Origin: Nitzschia sp. pyKryTriq1
Lineage: Eukaryota > Bacillariophyta > Bacillariophyceae > Bacillariales > Bacillariaceae
Reading direction: 5' to 3'
DNA length: 64,000 nucleotides
NCBI GenBank assembly: GCA_956465555.1
Contig: OY101116.1
Span: forward strand, 2,976,001-3,040,000
Positions 1-10,938 of the stretch are shown in pieces (the stretch's first letter is position 1; each line of letters opens with the position of its first letter). Position numbers and translations under genes: made by a program. The notes beneath the pieces are model-generated. The model was not told where the DNA came from, searched no databases, and saw only the letters and a program-made list of their open reading frames with translations.

Positions 1-1098
1 GTTTGTCCAAGGCAATGACAAACGCCATGTGCACCTCGTCCGGCTTTGGCAGCAGGAAGAGTCGCGAGATATCGTCGTACTTGATCTTGTAATCGTATTT
101 TTGACCACGCATCCGAAAGAATCGATCGTCTATGGAGGGCAGTGATGAACCGAGCGTGAGAAAAACAAGTAGTTCCATCGTAATAGAGGCTTCTTCTGGA
201 CAGGAGGACTGGTAGTGTGTACTTACAAAGCTCGATCGAGTATCGCCCACGAGGTGTGAGGAAGGATCCCTTTTCGTGGTCGAACTCCACAATGACATCC
301 CCAGTCGTCTTGCGAATGTTTGCCGTGCTCATAATCTTTTGCTGCAACAACTCGGCCCGAGTTTTGACTGTTCTATCGGCAGGATCGCTTTCCTGATCAG
401 GCGGAATATAGAAGCGGATACTCACCAACTGATCATTGTTTGCTTCTACAGCATCACTTTCAGGGAATTGCAGCTCAATCTCGTTGCGATTGTTTCCCGG
501 CAAGACGCATTGCGACACCTCAGCAAGATCCAAAGAGAGCATCTCGTCGCCTTCTCGCACTTCAAATTCCTGTCAATGACAATGACAACGACAACGGTCG
601 GTGGGTGGGTGGGTAAGGGTGAGCAAATCCTTCCAACGAGGCAACGAACGAACGAGCCGCACAACGATAACTGGGTCTTACCTCTCCCTCTTCATCGGCA
701 TCTTCTAGAATACAATGCCGAAAGGTGAGTTTCTTCCCGGTCAGTTTCGAGAGACCAAACTGTGTTCCGGCAGCGCTAACGTTGGTCTTGGCAAGATCCA
801 CGTCGTAACCGTTCTTGAAGATTTCCCGGAGACTTTCAAACTCGCCGGCTGGAAACCCGTCGAAGCGAAACTCATGTGGCAGCTTGTTGCTACCCGATGT
901 CTGCAAGCGCAAATGTCCTGATTTTCCAAAGACCGTCCACTGGGCCGATGTGATGGCGTCTTTGGGGATGCTTTTGGTGCTCCCTTGGACCGATTCATGA
1001 GTCAAGGCAGACGTCCATTTGATTCCGCCTTCTTCACAACCAAAGCTTCCCACGGAATGACCGTGCAAGCCAATGTGCTTCCATAATCCCAACGACAT
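1..1098 (-). CDS. SSRP1: FACT complex subunit SSRP1/POB3, 5' part (gene runs off left edge)
   Basis: SSRP1 pairs with SPT16 in the FACT histone chaperone, which loosens and rebuilds nucleosomes during transcription and replication. Three exons are visible: 1098-682, 569-227 and 129-1, with GT-AG introns of 112 and 97 bp; the reading frame stays open across both joins (about 296 residues seen). The N-terminus has the POB3-type domain with FDGFPAGEFESLREIF, and exon 3 encodes RMRGQKYDYKIKYDDISRLF followed by LLPKPDEVHMAFVIALD, the hallmark block of the SSRP1 PH-like domain. The middle domain end, any acidic tract and any HMG box lie outside the window. The start at 1098 is the first ATG before the conserved domain. 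It diverges from the HA-repeat gene, with which it shares the 1099-1628 spacer. Confidence 0.93.
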
Positions 1099-1628
1099 GG
1101 TGTAGTGTACCGTTGTGGTGATGAAATAAGTGAAAAGCTACCGGCACGTGTGGCAAGAAGGCGACATCCAACAACCACACCACCACCTGCCTCCGATCAT
1201 CATACCGGCATTTCAGTCTGATGCTCGTCCATGGTCGACCGCCATTTCAGCGGGTTTTCCCGCGCTTTGGATAGATGATGATGATGATACTTCGGCGGCG
1301 GTTCGCGCGCGCCGGCGGCAGCTTTTCGCGCATTTATTGACGCATTCGACTACTATTGTCGCACTTACACGTGGAAGCCATCATCCGCCACACAGAAAAG
1401 CCATCAGAACAGAAAACAGAAGAAGAACGAAGAAAACCGCGCTTCACGTAAATAAAAGAACGGGGAACGAACAACGCTCTCATCATCACTTTGCACATCA
1501 TCCATGGTACCGGTATGGAAGTGGAAAGGGGATGTTTCGCTGCTGCTAAATCTGCCCATTGTGCAACCTTGTCACAGCTATTCATAATAATATTTATTCG
1601 AACCGCAAAATCTATCATAGAGATAATT
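1099..1628. promoter_or_regulatory. Divergent promoter spacer, SSRP1 / HA-repeat gene
   Basis: This 530-bp spacer separates two outward-facing genes, so it should hold both promoters. It contains a short GAT microsatellite (about 1273-1288) and GC-rich words near 1300-1325. No convincing TATA box or structured RNA was seen. Short ORFs in it lack codon-like composition. Confidence 0.5.
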
Positions 1629-3524
1629 ATGGAGCGCCGAAGAAGACTGACCAAAGTGCAACTTTGGATTTTGTTAATGGCAGGCATGGTCCTTCCAAGA
1701 ACCTTGGCGTTGCTTCCATTCCTCCCAACAACAAATAATAATAATAATAATCACCCGCGGATATCACCATCTGATCTCTACCTTTCATCATCAAAGACAG
1801 AAGATTATGATTCTTCGAGGGCGAAGAATGTGAATATTGTCACCCGTACGACGGATCAAACAGACCCAAGTCATCGAAAGAGAAAGAAAAAGAAGCACGT
1901 TCGACGCAAATTCGATGACATGTTTCCCAAGCTGGCGGCCTTTCAAAAGAAACATGGACACACGCTAGTATCGAAAGATCAAGACCGCGATTTATACCGT
2001 TGGACGAAAACGATACGAAACAATTACCTTTGGCAAGTTCGAGACGCGCCAGATCCTACTGGAAGCCGAAAACGCCTGAACCAAGTCAAGCTGCAGATGT
2101 TGCAAGAAATAGGTTTTTCATGGGAAACAAAGCGAAATGGGAACCGGTGGCCGACTATGCTACAAGCGTTGATCGCATACAAAGGGAAATACAATACGAC
2201 GCAGGTCGATGCGACTATTGATCGTGATCTCCATGATTGGACAAGAAGCATTCGAAACAATTATCGGCATCAAGCCTTGAACATGACAGTTCCCAAGTCT
2301 TCCACCAGCAAGAGACGACCCAGACTAGCATCCACCAAACTGAAAGCCTTGAACGACATTGGATTCGATTGGGGATCTCAAGAGAGGCAAGAGTATTTGC
2401 GGTGGCCAGACATGATTCGACGTCTTGAAACCTTTTATGCGGAGTACGGTCATTCTCGAGTGCCTAAGGATCATGAAGACCGGGAATTGTATCGATGGTC
2501 GCAAAATTTGATCACCAATTATGGCCATCAAATCAGCAACTCGACTACTCCGGCGAGTGTCTCAGGGCGCCGTCACTTTTTGTCCCCGAGGCGATTGCAG
2601 CAACTGAGGGAACTAGATTTTGGGTGGGACCAAAGATCTGCCATGTGGGAGCGAAATTATCAAGAATTGTGCGACTTCCGGAAGAAGAATGGACATTGTC
2701 ATGTCACAATGCTGGATGATCGCAAATTGAGCGTCTTTGTACAAAATCAACGTCGAGAATATCGGTATTACCTGGCTGGCAACGCCACCACATTAACTTC
2801 GGAACGAATGGAAGCTCTGCAGAGAATAGGCTTCGAATGGGCACGGCCTCATGCCCAGCGTTGGAAGGAACGTCATCAAGAACTTCAAGATTTTTACCAA
2901 AATAGTGGCACTGCCAATGTTCCACAAGACTTCGCCGCGAACTTTCGGCTGGGTCAATGGACCATGAACCAACGGACCAAATACCGACAACGCCAAAAAG
3001 GTCAACCAAGTGGTCTGACCGATGAACGTATACGGGAACTAGAAAAACTCGAATTCCAGTGGAGCATTCCGGAAATGCAATGGCATCAAATGTATGAAAG
3101 ACTAAAGAAGTATCAAGAGGAGAATGGTCACCTGGACATTTACACGTCCGACGAAGACAACTCTGATCTTCGTCAATGGGTCAATCTACAACGTCATTTA
3201 TACCGGAAGAAGAACCTTTCTAGACTGTCGAAAGAGAGAATTGCTCTTTTGGAGTCTATTTCAGGCTTTGGATGGCGTAACCAAGGCAAGGGTCTCTCGA
3301 AGGATGATTGGTCTGATCTTTTTGTGGCTATCAGAGAAAAGGGCATTGTACCGGGAACCCAAGCTAGACGGCACTGGTTTGATGGTACAGATCGCTTTTC
3401 AGCAGTAAAAACGGAATGGACAGAGCAAGAATTATTGGCCCTGTGGAACGAAGACGAAGACGACGATGAAGATGAAGGTGAATTCTTTGAAGACGAGGAG
3501 AGTCGTATGTTCTTGAGAGCATGA
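1629..3524 (+). CDS. Secreted or organelle-routed protein with six helicase-associated (HA) repeats
   Basis: Intronless, 631 aa. The chosen ATG (1629) opens a charged n-region and hydrophobic stretch (VQLWILLMAGMVLP) that looks like a signal peptide; the frame is open further upstream, but that part is not protein-like. About six HA-type repeats of 65-75 residues follow, each with an aromatic-rich W...F..YHGH start and a W...QR..Y end (for example RWPDMIRRLETFYAEYGH, RWTKTIRNNYLWQ, QLRELDFGWD). The C-terminus is acidic (DEDDDEDEGEFFEDEE). The HA domain (Pfam PF03457 type) was named from bacterial helicases and is strongly amplified in diatoms, usually without a helicase, as here. Its function is not known; DNA binding is only an analogy. 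The signal peptide would argue for a secretory or plastid route. Confidence 0.82.
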   Translation: MERRRRLTKVQLWILLMAGMVLPRTLALLPFLPTTNNNNNNHPRISPSDLYLSSSKTEDYDSSRAKNVNIVTRTTDQTDPSHRKRKKKKHVRRKFDDMFPKLAAFQKKHGHTLVSKDQDRDLYRWTKTIRNNYLWQVRDAPDPTGSRKRLNQVKLQMLQEIGFSWETKRNGNRWPTMLQALIAYKGKYNTTQVDATIDRDLHDWTRSIRNNYRHQALNMTVPKSSTSKRRPRLASTKLKALNDIGFDWGSQERQEYLRWPDMIRRLETFYAEYGHSRVPKDHEDRELYRWSQNLITNYGHQISNSTTPASVSGRRHFLSPRRLQQLRELDFGWDQRSAMWERNYQELCDFRKKNGHCHVTMLDDRKLSVFVQNQRREYRYYLAGNATTLTSERMEALQRIGFEWARPHAQRWKERHQELQDFYQNSGTANVPQDFAANFRLGQWTMNQRTKYRQRQKGQPSGLTDERIRELEKLEFQWSIPEMQWHQMYERLKKYQEENGHLDIYTSDEDNSDLRQWVNLQRHLYRKKNLSRLSKERIALLESISGFGWRNQGKGLSKDDWSDLFVAIREKGIVPGTQARRHWFDGTDRFSAVKTEWTEQELLALWNEDEDDDEDEGEFFEDEESRMFLRA

Positions 3525-4147
3525 AAATCTTCAGGAAACGGATTATAGAAGAACCTCCTATTTTGTATTTTGGGTTCCATGAAGTCTTAGTGCTTGATCG
3601 AGATGAACTCGTACAAAGAACGACGCCTCACTCAGCCCTTCTGTTTGTGTTTAGCGCCTACAAATACTTCACATCTATAGACTAGAGGCTCCTATTGAAA
3701 CGGTGGCTCAAACTAGTCTAACGGGTAGTAGATACTTCGTACCTGGTACCGGTAGTCCAAACCCAACAGAAGACAACAGAAGAGAGACAAACTTGTCTGA
3801 TCGGACGAGTCGTTTTTGTCGACCGTTAAGTCGATCGTCATAGGCGGGTAAATGACGGGTAATTTTGCCGCCTGCGGGCTTGACGAAAGTTTTGAATTCG
3901 GGTTGTCTTTCACGATGATGCGCGGACCCCCCCGCCGGCTGTACTGTACGCACGACCGCGTCGGAAGAACCCAGCGATGATGGCATACTGTACAGTACCA
4001 GGTACCAGCACCGTTTTGTGCCGTTTGTCACTTCATTTCGATTAGTCTACCTTTCTCACGACCACTCTACTCTAGAGAAGCAAGCAATTTTTGAATACCC
4101 TTGCAACCTATCATTCATATTAGATACTGTATTTTATTTGAAACAAG
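3525..4147. other. Spacer between HA-repeat gene and kinesin-13 gene
   Basis: This 623-bp spacer holds the HA gene 3' UTR and the kinesin promoter. GTAC-type palindromic words lie at about 3736-3751 (cgtacctggtaccggtag) and 3986-4010 (tactgtacagtaccaggtac). No gene is supported; short antisense ORFs at 3708-4031 have no recognisable content. Confidence 0.5.
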
Positions 4148-7100
4148 ATGGGTCTGGTTTCCACCTGGCTCAATGGCATTGGCCTCAGCAGTGCCGTTCC
4201 TACCTTTCAAGCAGCCGGGATCGTCACCCCGGCGGCCTTGGCCGAGCTGGACGTGGCCCACTTTGAAGCACTGGGAATTTCCGATCCCGATGATCGCCGA
4301 AAGCTCTTTTACCTGGTTCAGCGCATCAAGATGGCTGTGAATAAGGACAAAAAGGAAGAACATTCCGTCGAAGACCAAGTGGATGCGGTCATTTCTGGCA
4401 CAGTTGAGGTTCCTGTCGATGACGACGACGACGAAGATGGGTCCGAAAAGAAAGAGGAGAGACCCGTGACTTCCCCCCGAAATAAAAGAACAGCAAAAAA
4501 GGAGCCGGGGAAGAGCAGCACGGGAAGCAGTAGCACAGATGAGCCGCGACGAAGCCGAAGGATAGCAACCAAGCAGGACACTCCTGGCAGTTCCAAGGAA
4601 AACCAGAGTCTCCAAACGAGCCCGACAAATGGTCGCAAGTCGATTGTTTCTCGGGTGGAAAGTCCCACGAAGTCTTCCCAAGGCCGACAGGTCGCTTCCT
4701 CCAAAACACAGTCTCCATCGAAGTCGACGAAAGGTCACCGAAGGATTGCATCTCCAAAAGTACAGGTTCAGAAGAGACAGGAATCAAATGATGACAGCGA
4801 CCAAACACCCGAAGAGGAAGAGCTAGATCCTGTAAAATCGTCACAAACTCGGAAGAGTACGAATCGTCGATCTTCGACTTCCGATAGAGCCAACGCCGTT
4901 TTCAATCTTCAAGACGATGGCAGCAAAGCGGTCGACACCCCGGCTACGGCCAAACCCTCGCTTTCCGTTCGCACAAGTGGATTGAAGAAGCCAAGTCCAG
5001 CCAATACAAACACAAGTGCTTCGGACAACGAATCTGTTACAAGTGACAACTCCAGCCAGGCTCAAACAGTGAGGGGAAAAGCTCAAAGTAACAACACCAC
5101 TCGTCGAATAGAATCAAAGCTTCAGAATCCTGGAAAGTCGATGCGCACAGGCAAGCGCTTATCAGTGATCCCGTCGGAGAAAGTTGCGCCCATGTCACCG
5201 TTAGTGGGTTATCCTGCCGGTGGTTTAGAGTCTGTCAATGAGGACAAACAAAAAACAGAGTCTGGTAGACATCGCCGACAAAGCTCGGCAGGGTCGCAGG
5301 GCTCGGACAGCTTGGACGACCTTCTAGAGTCATCTGTCAGCGACATGGAAGCCGACCAAGAAGATGCCAGCGACCAGGGCTCATTCTCCGGCTCGACAAA
5401 ACAAAACCGCAGACGGCCGAACAGTATCGGAGTGGCTCGTACCAACACTCGCCGTCTTTCCTCAAGCCAATCCGATGTGACTGGCAGTCGTCGAAAGTCG
5501 GCAGACCTTTCATTGACCTTATCGGCAACCCATTCGGACAATTCTCTCAAGTCGGCCAGCAGACCGGCGCCATTTGTCCAGGGCGGAACCCAGGCGGAGT
5601 CCTGGGCTACCAAAATCAAGCATCTCAGTGATGACAACGAGGCAGAACATGAACTTTTTAGGGATCAAGGGGATCATCAGATCTATGAATACGACATGCG
5701 AATCCGTGTCATCGTGAGGAAACGACCAGTGAGCAAGGCTGAGGCGAGCTTGTCTGGGGGCGTCGACGTTATTCATCCGCTTGACTATGGCGACTACGGC
5801 AAAGTTCTCGTTTATCAACCAAAGACACGTGTCGATTTGACAAAGGAAGTCGAAACAATTCCGTTCGCATACGATAATGTCTACGATGAATCGTCTACCA
5901 ACATCCAAATATACCAACGCTCGTTGCGAAACCTGATTCATCCTTTTTTCAAAGGGCAATGGTCCACTGTTTTCGCCTATGGACAGACTGGGAGTGGGTG
6001 AGTCTAGTGAAACTGCCAGGTGTTTGTGTGGCTCTGCCGTATCGTCTACCGATTGCTCACCTTTTTTCATCCATCTAGGAAAACCTATACGATGATGGGA
6101 TCTAATATGACAGGAATCAATGCCGGGACTGCCAAAACTGATGAGGCGAACTATGGCCTTTACTATTTAGCAGCGCTGGACATTTTTGAAATGGTGAAGC
6201 GCCCTGAGTACCGTCACCTGACCGTTCAAGTTTCGTTATTCGAGATTTATGGCGGGAAACTTTTCGATCTACTGAGTGGCAGAAAGCAGGTAAAATGTCT
6301 CGAGGACAGCAAGGGGAAGGTGTGCTTTCCTGGTCTGACGGAGCATCCTGTCGGTGGACCAGATGATCTGATGGAGCTGATTGAAGAGGGCGCGTCCAAT
6401 CGCTCCACTGGAACAACTTCACGAAACGCGGACAGTAGTCGAAGCCACGCAGTACTACAGCTGAAGCTGCGAAAAGATATTGGTCGGAAGAAAAATATTG
6501 AGCACGGTACGTGACATGGTGACAGTATCTTGATTCAAGTTGCAGCAACGCCTCATCTCGGCACTAACAATAATTGTTTGTACAGGTCGTCTGAATTTTA
6601 TCGATCTCGCCGGCAGCGAACGTGGAGCAGACACTTCCAGTGCTAGTCGTGCCACACGCTTAGAAGGGGCGGAGATCAACACTTCATTATTGGCACTCAA
6701 GGAAGTTATTCGGGCTCTGGCGACAGGAGGTTCGATGACTCATATACCGTTCCGAGGGTCAAAGCTCACTCAGGTCTTGAAGGACAGCTTCGTAGGCGAG
6801 AACTCGAGATGCTGCATGGTTGCCTGCGTTTCACCTGATATTGGCAACTGTGAGCAAACTCTGAATACGTTGCGCTATGCTGATCGTGTGAAAGAAAGAG
6901 ACCCAGAAACTGGTGCCTTGGCCAATGGTTATCAAGAGCCAGTTCGACTCCAGCCACTTGAATGGTCTAGCGACAAGAAAGAAGAAAATGAATCAGGTGA
7001 AACCCAGGAGCTACAGGAGAGTTCCTCCAACGATTCCGACGAAGCCGAGTATGATGATTTCGGCTATAAAAATCGATCCGATGCTGATGTTGTGGCATTG

Positions 7101-7554
7101 GATGACATTCTCAAGACAAATTTTGATCAGGCTCCCAAAAACACGCAAACGCAATCGCCCCGTGGTATGGCTTCCAACAAGCAGCTAGCAGGAGAAGCCC
7201 TCGTTACATCTCATAAAACTGTGATGTCCAAACTGCTTTCGATGGTGAAGGATGAGATGACTCTTGTTAACAAGGTCGACGCTGACAGAGACGGTCTTGA
7301 CGATTACCTAGTACAGCTCGAATCAATACAGAATACACAGCTTGACCTGATATCGAAGCTTCGTGATGTAAGTGCTTCAAATGTTCATCGTGCGAACGTT
7401 GGTGTTATGGATTCGTATTCTAACGTTTGCCATGCAATACCATGTTTCGCCCCAGTCTCTGAGCAACTACGTTGCAGCATGCGAAGGGCCGACCGGGTCT
7501 AAGAATTCAACCGTCGAGTCTGACGATGAAAGCTTTGAAGATCTTCGTGATTAA
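4148..7554 (+). CDS. Kinesin-13 family microtubule depolymerase with N-terminal SAM domain
   Basis: Kinesin-13 motors remove tubulin from microtubule ends in spindles and flagella. The model has four exons: 4148-5997, 6079-6506, 6586-7367 and 7456-7554 (GT-AG, in frame, 1052 aa). Residues 1-65 form a SAM-like domain ([14 protein letters not shown]...[12 protein letters not shown]), followed by about 440 low-complexity Ser/Lys/Arg-rich residues. The motor domain spans roughly 515-865: [11 protein letters not shown]-loop [11 protein letters not shown] split by intron 1, SSRSHA switch [13 protein letters not shown] switch II (start of exon 3) and [12 protein letters not shown] at its end. The motor is internal and the neck-proximal motif [12 protein letters not shown] resembles MCAK/Kif2. 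The C-terminal tail is acidic with a short coiled segment. Other kinesins with SAM domains are possible, but the motor best fits kinesin-13. Confidence 0.93.
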
Positions 7555-7806
7555 CGGCTCGGATCTTGTAGTCGGCGCAAAACAAATCGCTCTACGGTAC
7601 TCTCGTTGGACCCCGCTAGAGGGCTGCCCAGAGAGGCGACTTATTTCGGGACTATAGTACAGTAGTCGTATATTCAAATATACTAGACTCCTCGTATAGC
7701 GAAATTATATACAGCCATTAGCTGCTGATTAGGAAATGAGAGTACCAGAGATGTAGGTGACATCGTAGCAAAAATGACGGCAGGAACGCGCTGCAGAACA
7801 GAAAAA

Positions 7807-8682
7807 TTACTGAGAGGACAGTTCACGGCCTCTAGCTTCTCCAGACTTTTTGATAATATCCTCGACTCGATATTCTCGTGTTTCCCTGGAATTCCATCCA
7901 CTCCCAACATTGTTTCTCCCTTTATGGATAATCTTCACCCGCAGAATGCCCTTGGCTTTCATCAATATGCACGACGAGCTTTGCCCCCGTGTTCCGTTCG
8001 TATTGCAAGAGTGCTCTGTCGCTAGTTTCCATATTGGTTCTCCGTTGTACTTGATAGTGTGAGCGTTCACGTATCTGAATGCCCCCCTCATGTTGTCACC
8101 GAATTTGTCACTGATACTCTCCACCGTTATAAAATCCGCCCAGACGACCCCTTCCGGCAGCGTTAATCCATTGTCTAGAATCATGTCGGCGTACGCCTGG
8201 TCAGAAGGAACGATTTCACCATCAATTTCGTCTGGCGGGGCGCCATCCCACACGAAAGGTTTTCTGTCTTGTGTTGTCATCAAGGGCTCAACTGATAAGT
8301 TTGTTCTTTGTCGCGAAATGGGGTCGGCATCCTTTAATAGGGGAGGATCATCCTGAAGTTCGAAGTTCTCAACACTCGTCAGTATTGCAGACCTCCTCGT
8401 GTTTTTGGCATTCGCAGCTATTTCCCTCTCCTGCTTTATAATCTTCGCCCGTTCCATTTGCTCCGGGGAAAAGACTGGTTTGTATATCATTGGTTCTGCG
8501 GAAAATACTGGTGGTTTGTAGACTCCTTGGAACTTTTTACGAGCGGGGATTCCCAGAGCTGGTTCGTTTCGCACATGAGATCCATCATACTTTCGCCCAT
8601 CGGGACACTTTCTTCGAACTTTTCCGGGTGGTGTTTGAATGTCTGCTGGTGTTGCTGGTGGCATTATTGTTGGTGGAATCAT
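7807..8682 (-). CDS. Hypothetical protein, proline-rich N-terminus
   Basis: Single-exon ORF of 291 aa that I do not recognise. The N-terminus is Pro/Lys-rich (MIPPTIMPPATPADIQTPPG); the middle contains a mixed helical, charged stretch (SPEQMERAKIIKQEREI); the last 100 residues look folded (RYVNAHTIKYNGEPIWKLAT...GILRVKIIHKGR) and end in a basic helix. No signal peptide or membrane segment. It converges on the kinesin gene (252 bp apart) and diverges from the SET gene. Codon-like composition and length support a real gene; function is unknown. Confidence 0.65.
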   Translation of the reverse strand: MIPPTIMPPATPADIQTPPGKVRRKCPDGRKYDGSHVRNEPALGIPARKKFQGVYKPPVFSAEPMIYKPVFSPEQMERAKIIKQEREIAANAKNTRRSAILTSVENFELQDDPPLLKDADPISRQRTNLSVEPLMTTQDRKPFVWDGAPPDEIDGEIVPSDQAYADMILDNGLTLPEGVVWADFITVESISDKFGDNMRGAFRYVNAHTIKYNGEPIWKLATEHSCNTNGTRGQSSSCILMKAKGILRVKIIHKGRNNVGSGWNSRETREYRVEDIIKKSGEARGRELSSQ

Positions 8683-9887
8683 GATGCTTACGCTTGCGCT
8701 ATGTAACTCGGCAGGACGCTATGTCTACTAGAGAGCAAGCAACAGTCTCTGGTGCAAAATATCGCCTGGCAACTGGCAAAAGTTCAATTGCATCGTGCAT
8801 CATCATTCATTTTTTTTCGGTGTTCGTAAAGGAGAGCCTACTATCTGTACACGTGGTACCCGTACAGTCCCTACAGGTACAGGTATGATACCAGGTACAT
8901 TTTCAGCAAACGGACGATACTGTAGAAGGAATGTGCAGAAGAGTACGCTCATTCGGCGGGGGGGGGGCTTATGCGAGTCTGCAGCATTATGTAAAGTTGT
9001 ACAGTACAGTACCACTGTCTGCCGCCGCCGCCAGATGCCGGCACTTTTTTTAATTGCGTTTTGAGACCTTCCGTCGCTCTTCATTCTGCCCTCGTCTGCG
9101 CCGGCCCTCTACAACTGCACTACGGGTACGAAGTACAAGTACCTGGTATGTATGTACACTTGCTTGGATGGCAGGTACATTATTAAAAGAATCAGCCCGC
9201 CGCCAGCAGGCTATAAATAATCTTGCCAGATTCGCCTGCCAGTCCGGCAGGATTTTGAGGCCATATAAATACTTATTTAACGTCAAAACAGCATGAAGAA
9301 GGCCAATAATCATACCGTAGGGTACAGTACCTGGTACTGGTACCGTACATACTTATTGATTCTTCTCGACGGGTGAAGAGTACACACATGCACATGATGA
9401 ATAATCTTTTCAGCGCCAACAAGCTACGGTAGCAAGCAAGGATTATTAGGATGGAGCCAACTTCGTATTGGTACCGTACGAGTACCGGTACTGTAGTTGC
9501 GAAATGAATTCTTGGCACGGTACATCGTTCTGCACGGGCCTACAGCAAAATGTCTCCGTACCGGTGCAAGCCTCGTATGTGCTCGTACAGGACGTCATCA
9601 TTCTACGATCAAAAAGAGTGCTGCTGACGTAATTAAGCCACGTAAGCACTCGGTTGCCGGACAGACGGTAGCGCCGAGATTTGGGCAATATTTGGGCGTC
9701 TGGAGTCTGGAGGAGTCTGGAAGTCGACGGGATCGTTTTGATCACAATTTAGTTGTTCCGAATTCGACGGATTTCGGTATTATTTGAAGCAAGGGTGAAG
9801 GAGGGATGCTTTCAACTTCTTGCAAGTAGTACTGTAGATCCGCCTCTTACCTTTTTTCCTTTTTCCTCTCCTATAATCCCTTCGGTA
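8683..9887. promoter_or_regulatory. Divergent spacer rich in GTAC palindromes
   Basis: A 1.2-kb spacer between outward-facing genes. It is dotted with palindromic words of the GTAC family: about 8851-8901, 8998-9013, 9123-9152, 9318-9348, 9470-9495 and 9553-9594. A G9 run lies near 8960. ORFs in it (for example 9054-9296 or 9446-9745) share no protein-like features and are made of these words. Confidence 0.55.
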
Positions 9888-10910
9888 ATGTTTGGACCCA
9901 GTTGCCTTCTTTCCAGCTTCCTACTGGTAGCTCAGTCTGCGGACTTGCAGTTCCATGACTGGTGCTCGTCGGTCGGTATCACGGTTCCGCTTGCCAAGCT
10001 GGAGACGACACCGAGGAGCGTGGCGGGAAGGGGCCTCTTTGCTACTGAAAATATCCAAGTAGGCGACATTGCGATGTCGATCCCTGACGATGCAGTATTG
10101 CACGAATATAATATGGCGGCGAGATTTCCCGACCTGGCGAAGAAACTGTGGAAAGATAGTAGTAAACTGAAATTTCAGGATCAAGAACAAGAGCATGATG
10201 GATCACGACGACGGCGCTGGTGGCATCGCCTTCTCAAGCGCCATCGCCAGAGTCAGACATTTGAGTTTACAGAGTCATCCGACCTTTGGCAAGCAACTCT
10301 TACCTGTTTCAGCCTAGCGTGCATGGAAAATGATGATCACCCCTTCAAATATTGGATCTCGCAATGGCAAAGAAGCGACCCAATGCAATCGCTTTTTGAG
10401 AAAGGGGCAACATGGCGAGACGTAGAAGATGTTTTGTCATGTGTCGAAGAATTATCAGAAATGCTACCAGATGTTTCGAAAATCAAGTTACGAGCTGCCG
10501 TCGAAATGCGACTTGGGAGGCTCGAAGAACTCAAAACAATTTTTGACCTAGAGGACAAGGACAGTAGCAATAAAGTGTCCAAAATGTTTGGGCTATTGAC
10601 GTCACGAGCGATCGGGCTCGGAGACGGTGTGCTCGGCGTGCTACCAATGTTCGATATGCTCAACCACTCCAACGATCCCAACTTGGCGCTTTCTTTTGAC
10701 GGGGAACGATTCTCTCTTTGGGCGGTGCGGGACATCGCAGAAGGCGAGGAGTTGTTTGTCAGCTACAAGGACACCAAAAGCGAAGGGCTGGAATGGGATG
10801 AAGATGATGCCATCTGGATGCTGGTCCAGTGGGGCATCCCTCTCCCAAAACCTCGAAATATTGAAACGACAACGACCAAAGACAAGAAAGAGGTTGCGTA
10901 TTCAAGCTGA
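9888..10910 (+). CDS. SET-domain lysine methyltransferase (RuBisCO LSMT/SETD3-like) with signal peptide
   Basis: Predicted S-adenosylmethionine-dependent protein-lysine methyltransferase, 340 aa, no introns. A hydrophobic leader (MFGPSCLLSSFLLVAQSAD) sits at the N-terminus when the ATG at 9888 is used; the frame is open upstream but upstream codons look like UTR. SET motifs: GRGLFATENIQVGDI at about residue 50 (GxG block), DMLNHSNDPN (conserved NHS motif) and AEGEELFVSYKD near residue 300. The split-SET layout with a helical insert matches the SETD3/RuBisCO large-subunit methyltransferase class, whose substrates vary; the substrate here is unknown. The leader implies ER, secretory or plastid routing. 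The stop is only 28 bp from the stop of the convergent gene. Confidence 0.85.
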   Translation: MFGPSCLLSSFLLVAQSADLQFHDWCSSVGITVPLAKLETTPRSVAGRGLFATENIQVGDIAMSIPDDAVLHEYNMAARFPDLAKKLWKDSSKLKFQDQEQEHDGSRRRRWWHRLLKRHRQSQTFEFTESSDLWQATLTCFSLACMENDDHPFKYWISQWQRSDPMQSLFEKGATWRDVEDVLSCVEELSEMLPDVSKIKLRAAVEMRLGRLEELKTIFDLEDKDSSNKVSKMFGLLTSRAIGLGDGVLGVLPMFDMLNHSNDPNLALSFDGERFSLWAVRDIAEGEELFVSYKDTKSEGLEWDEDDAIWMLVQWGIPLPKPRNIETTTTKDKKEVAYSS

Positions 10911-10938
10911 CACTACTAATAGATCTGATTGTCCGACA

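Noticed and set aside
9446-9745. Minus-strand 99-aa ORF in a GTAC-rich spacer
   Set aside because: Composition is dictated by the palindromic words; no family or targeting feature.
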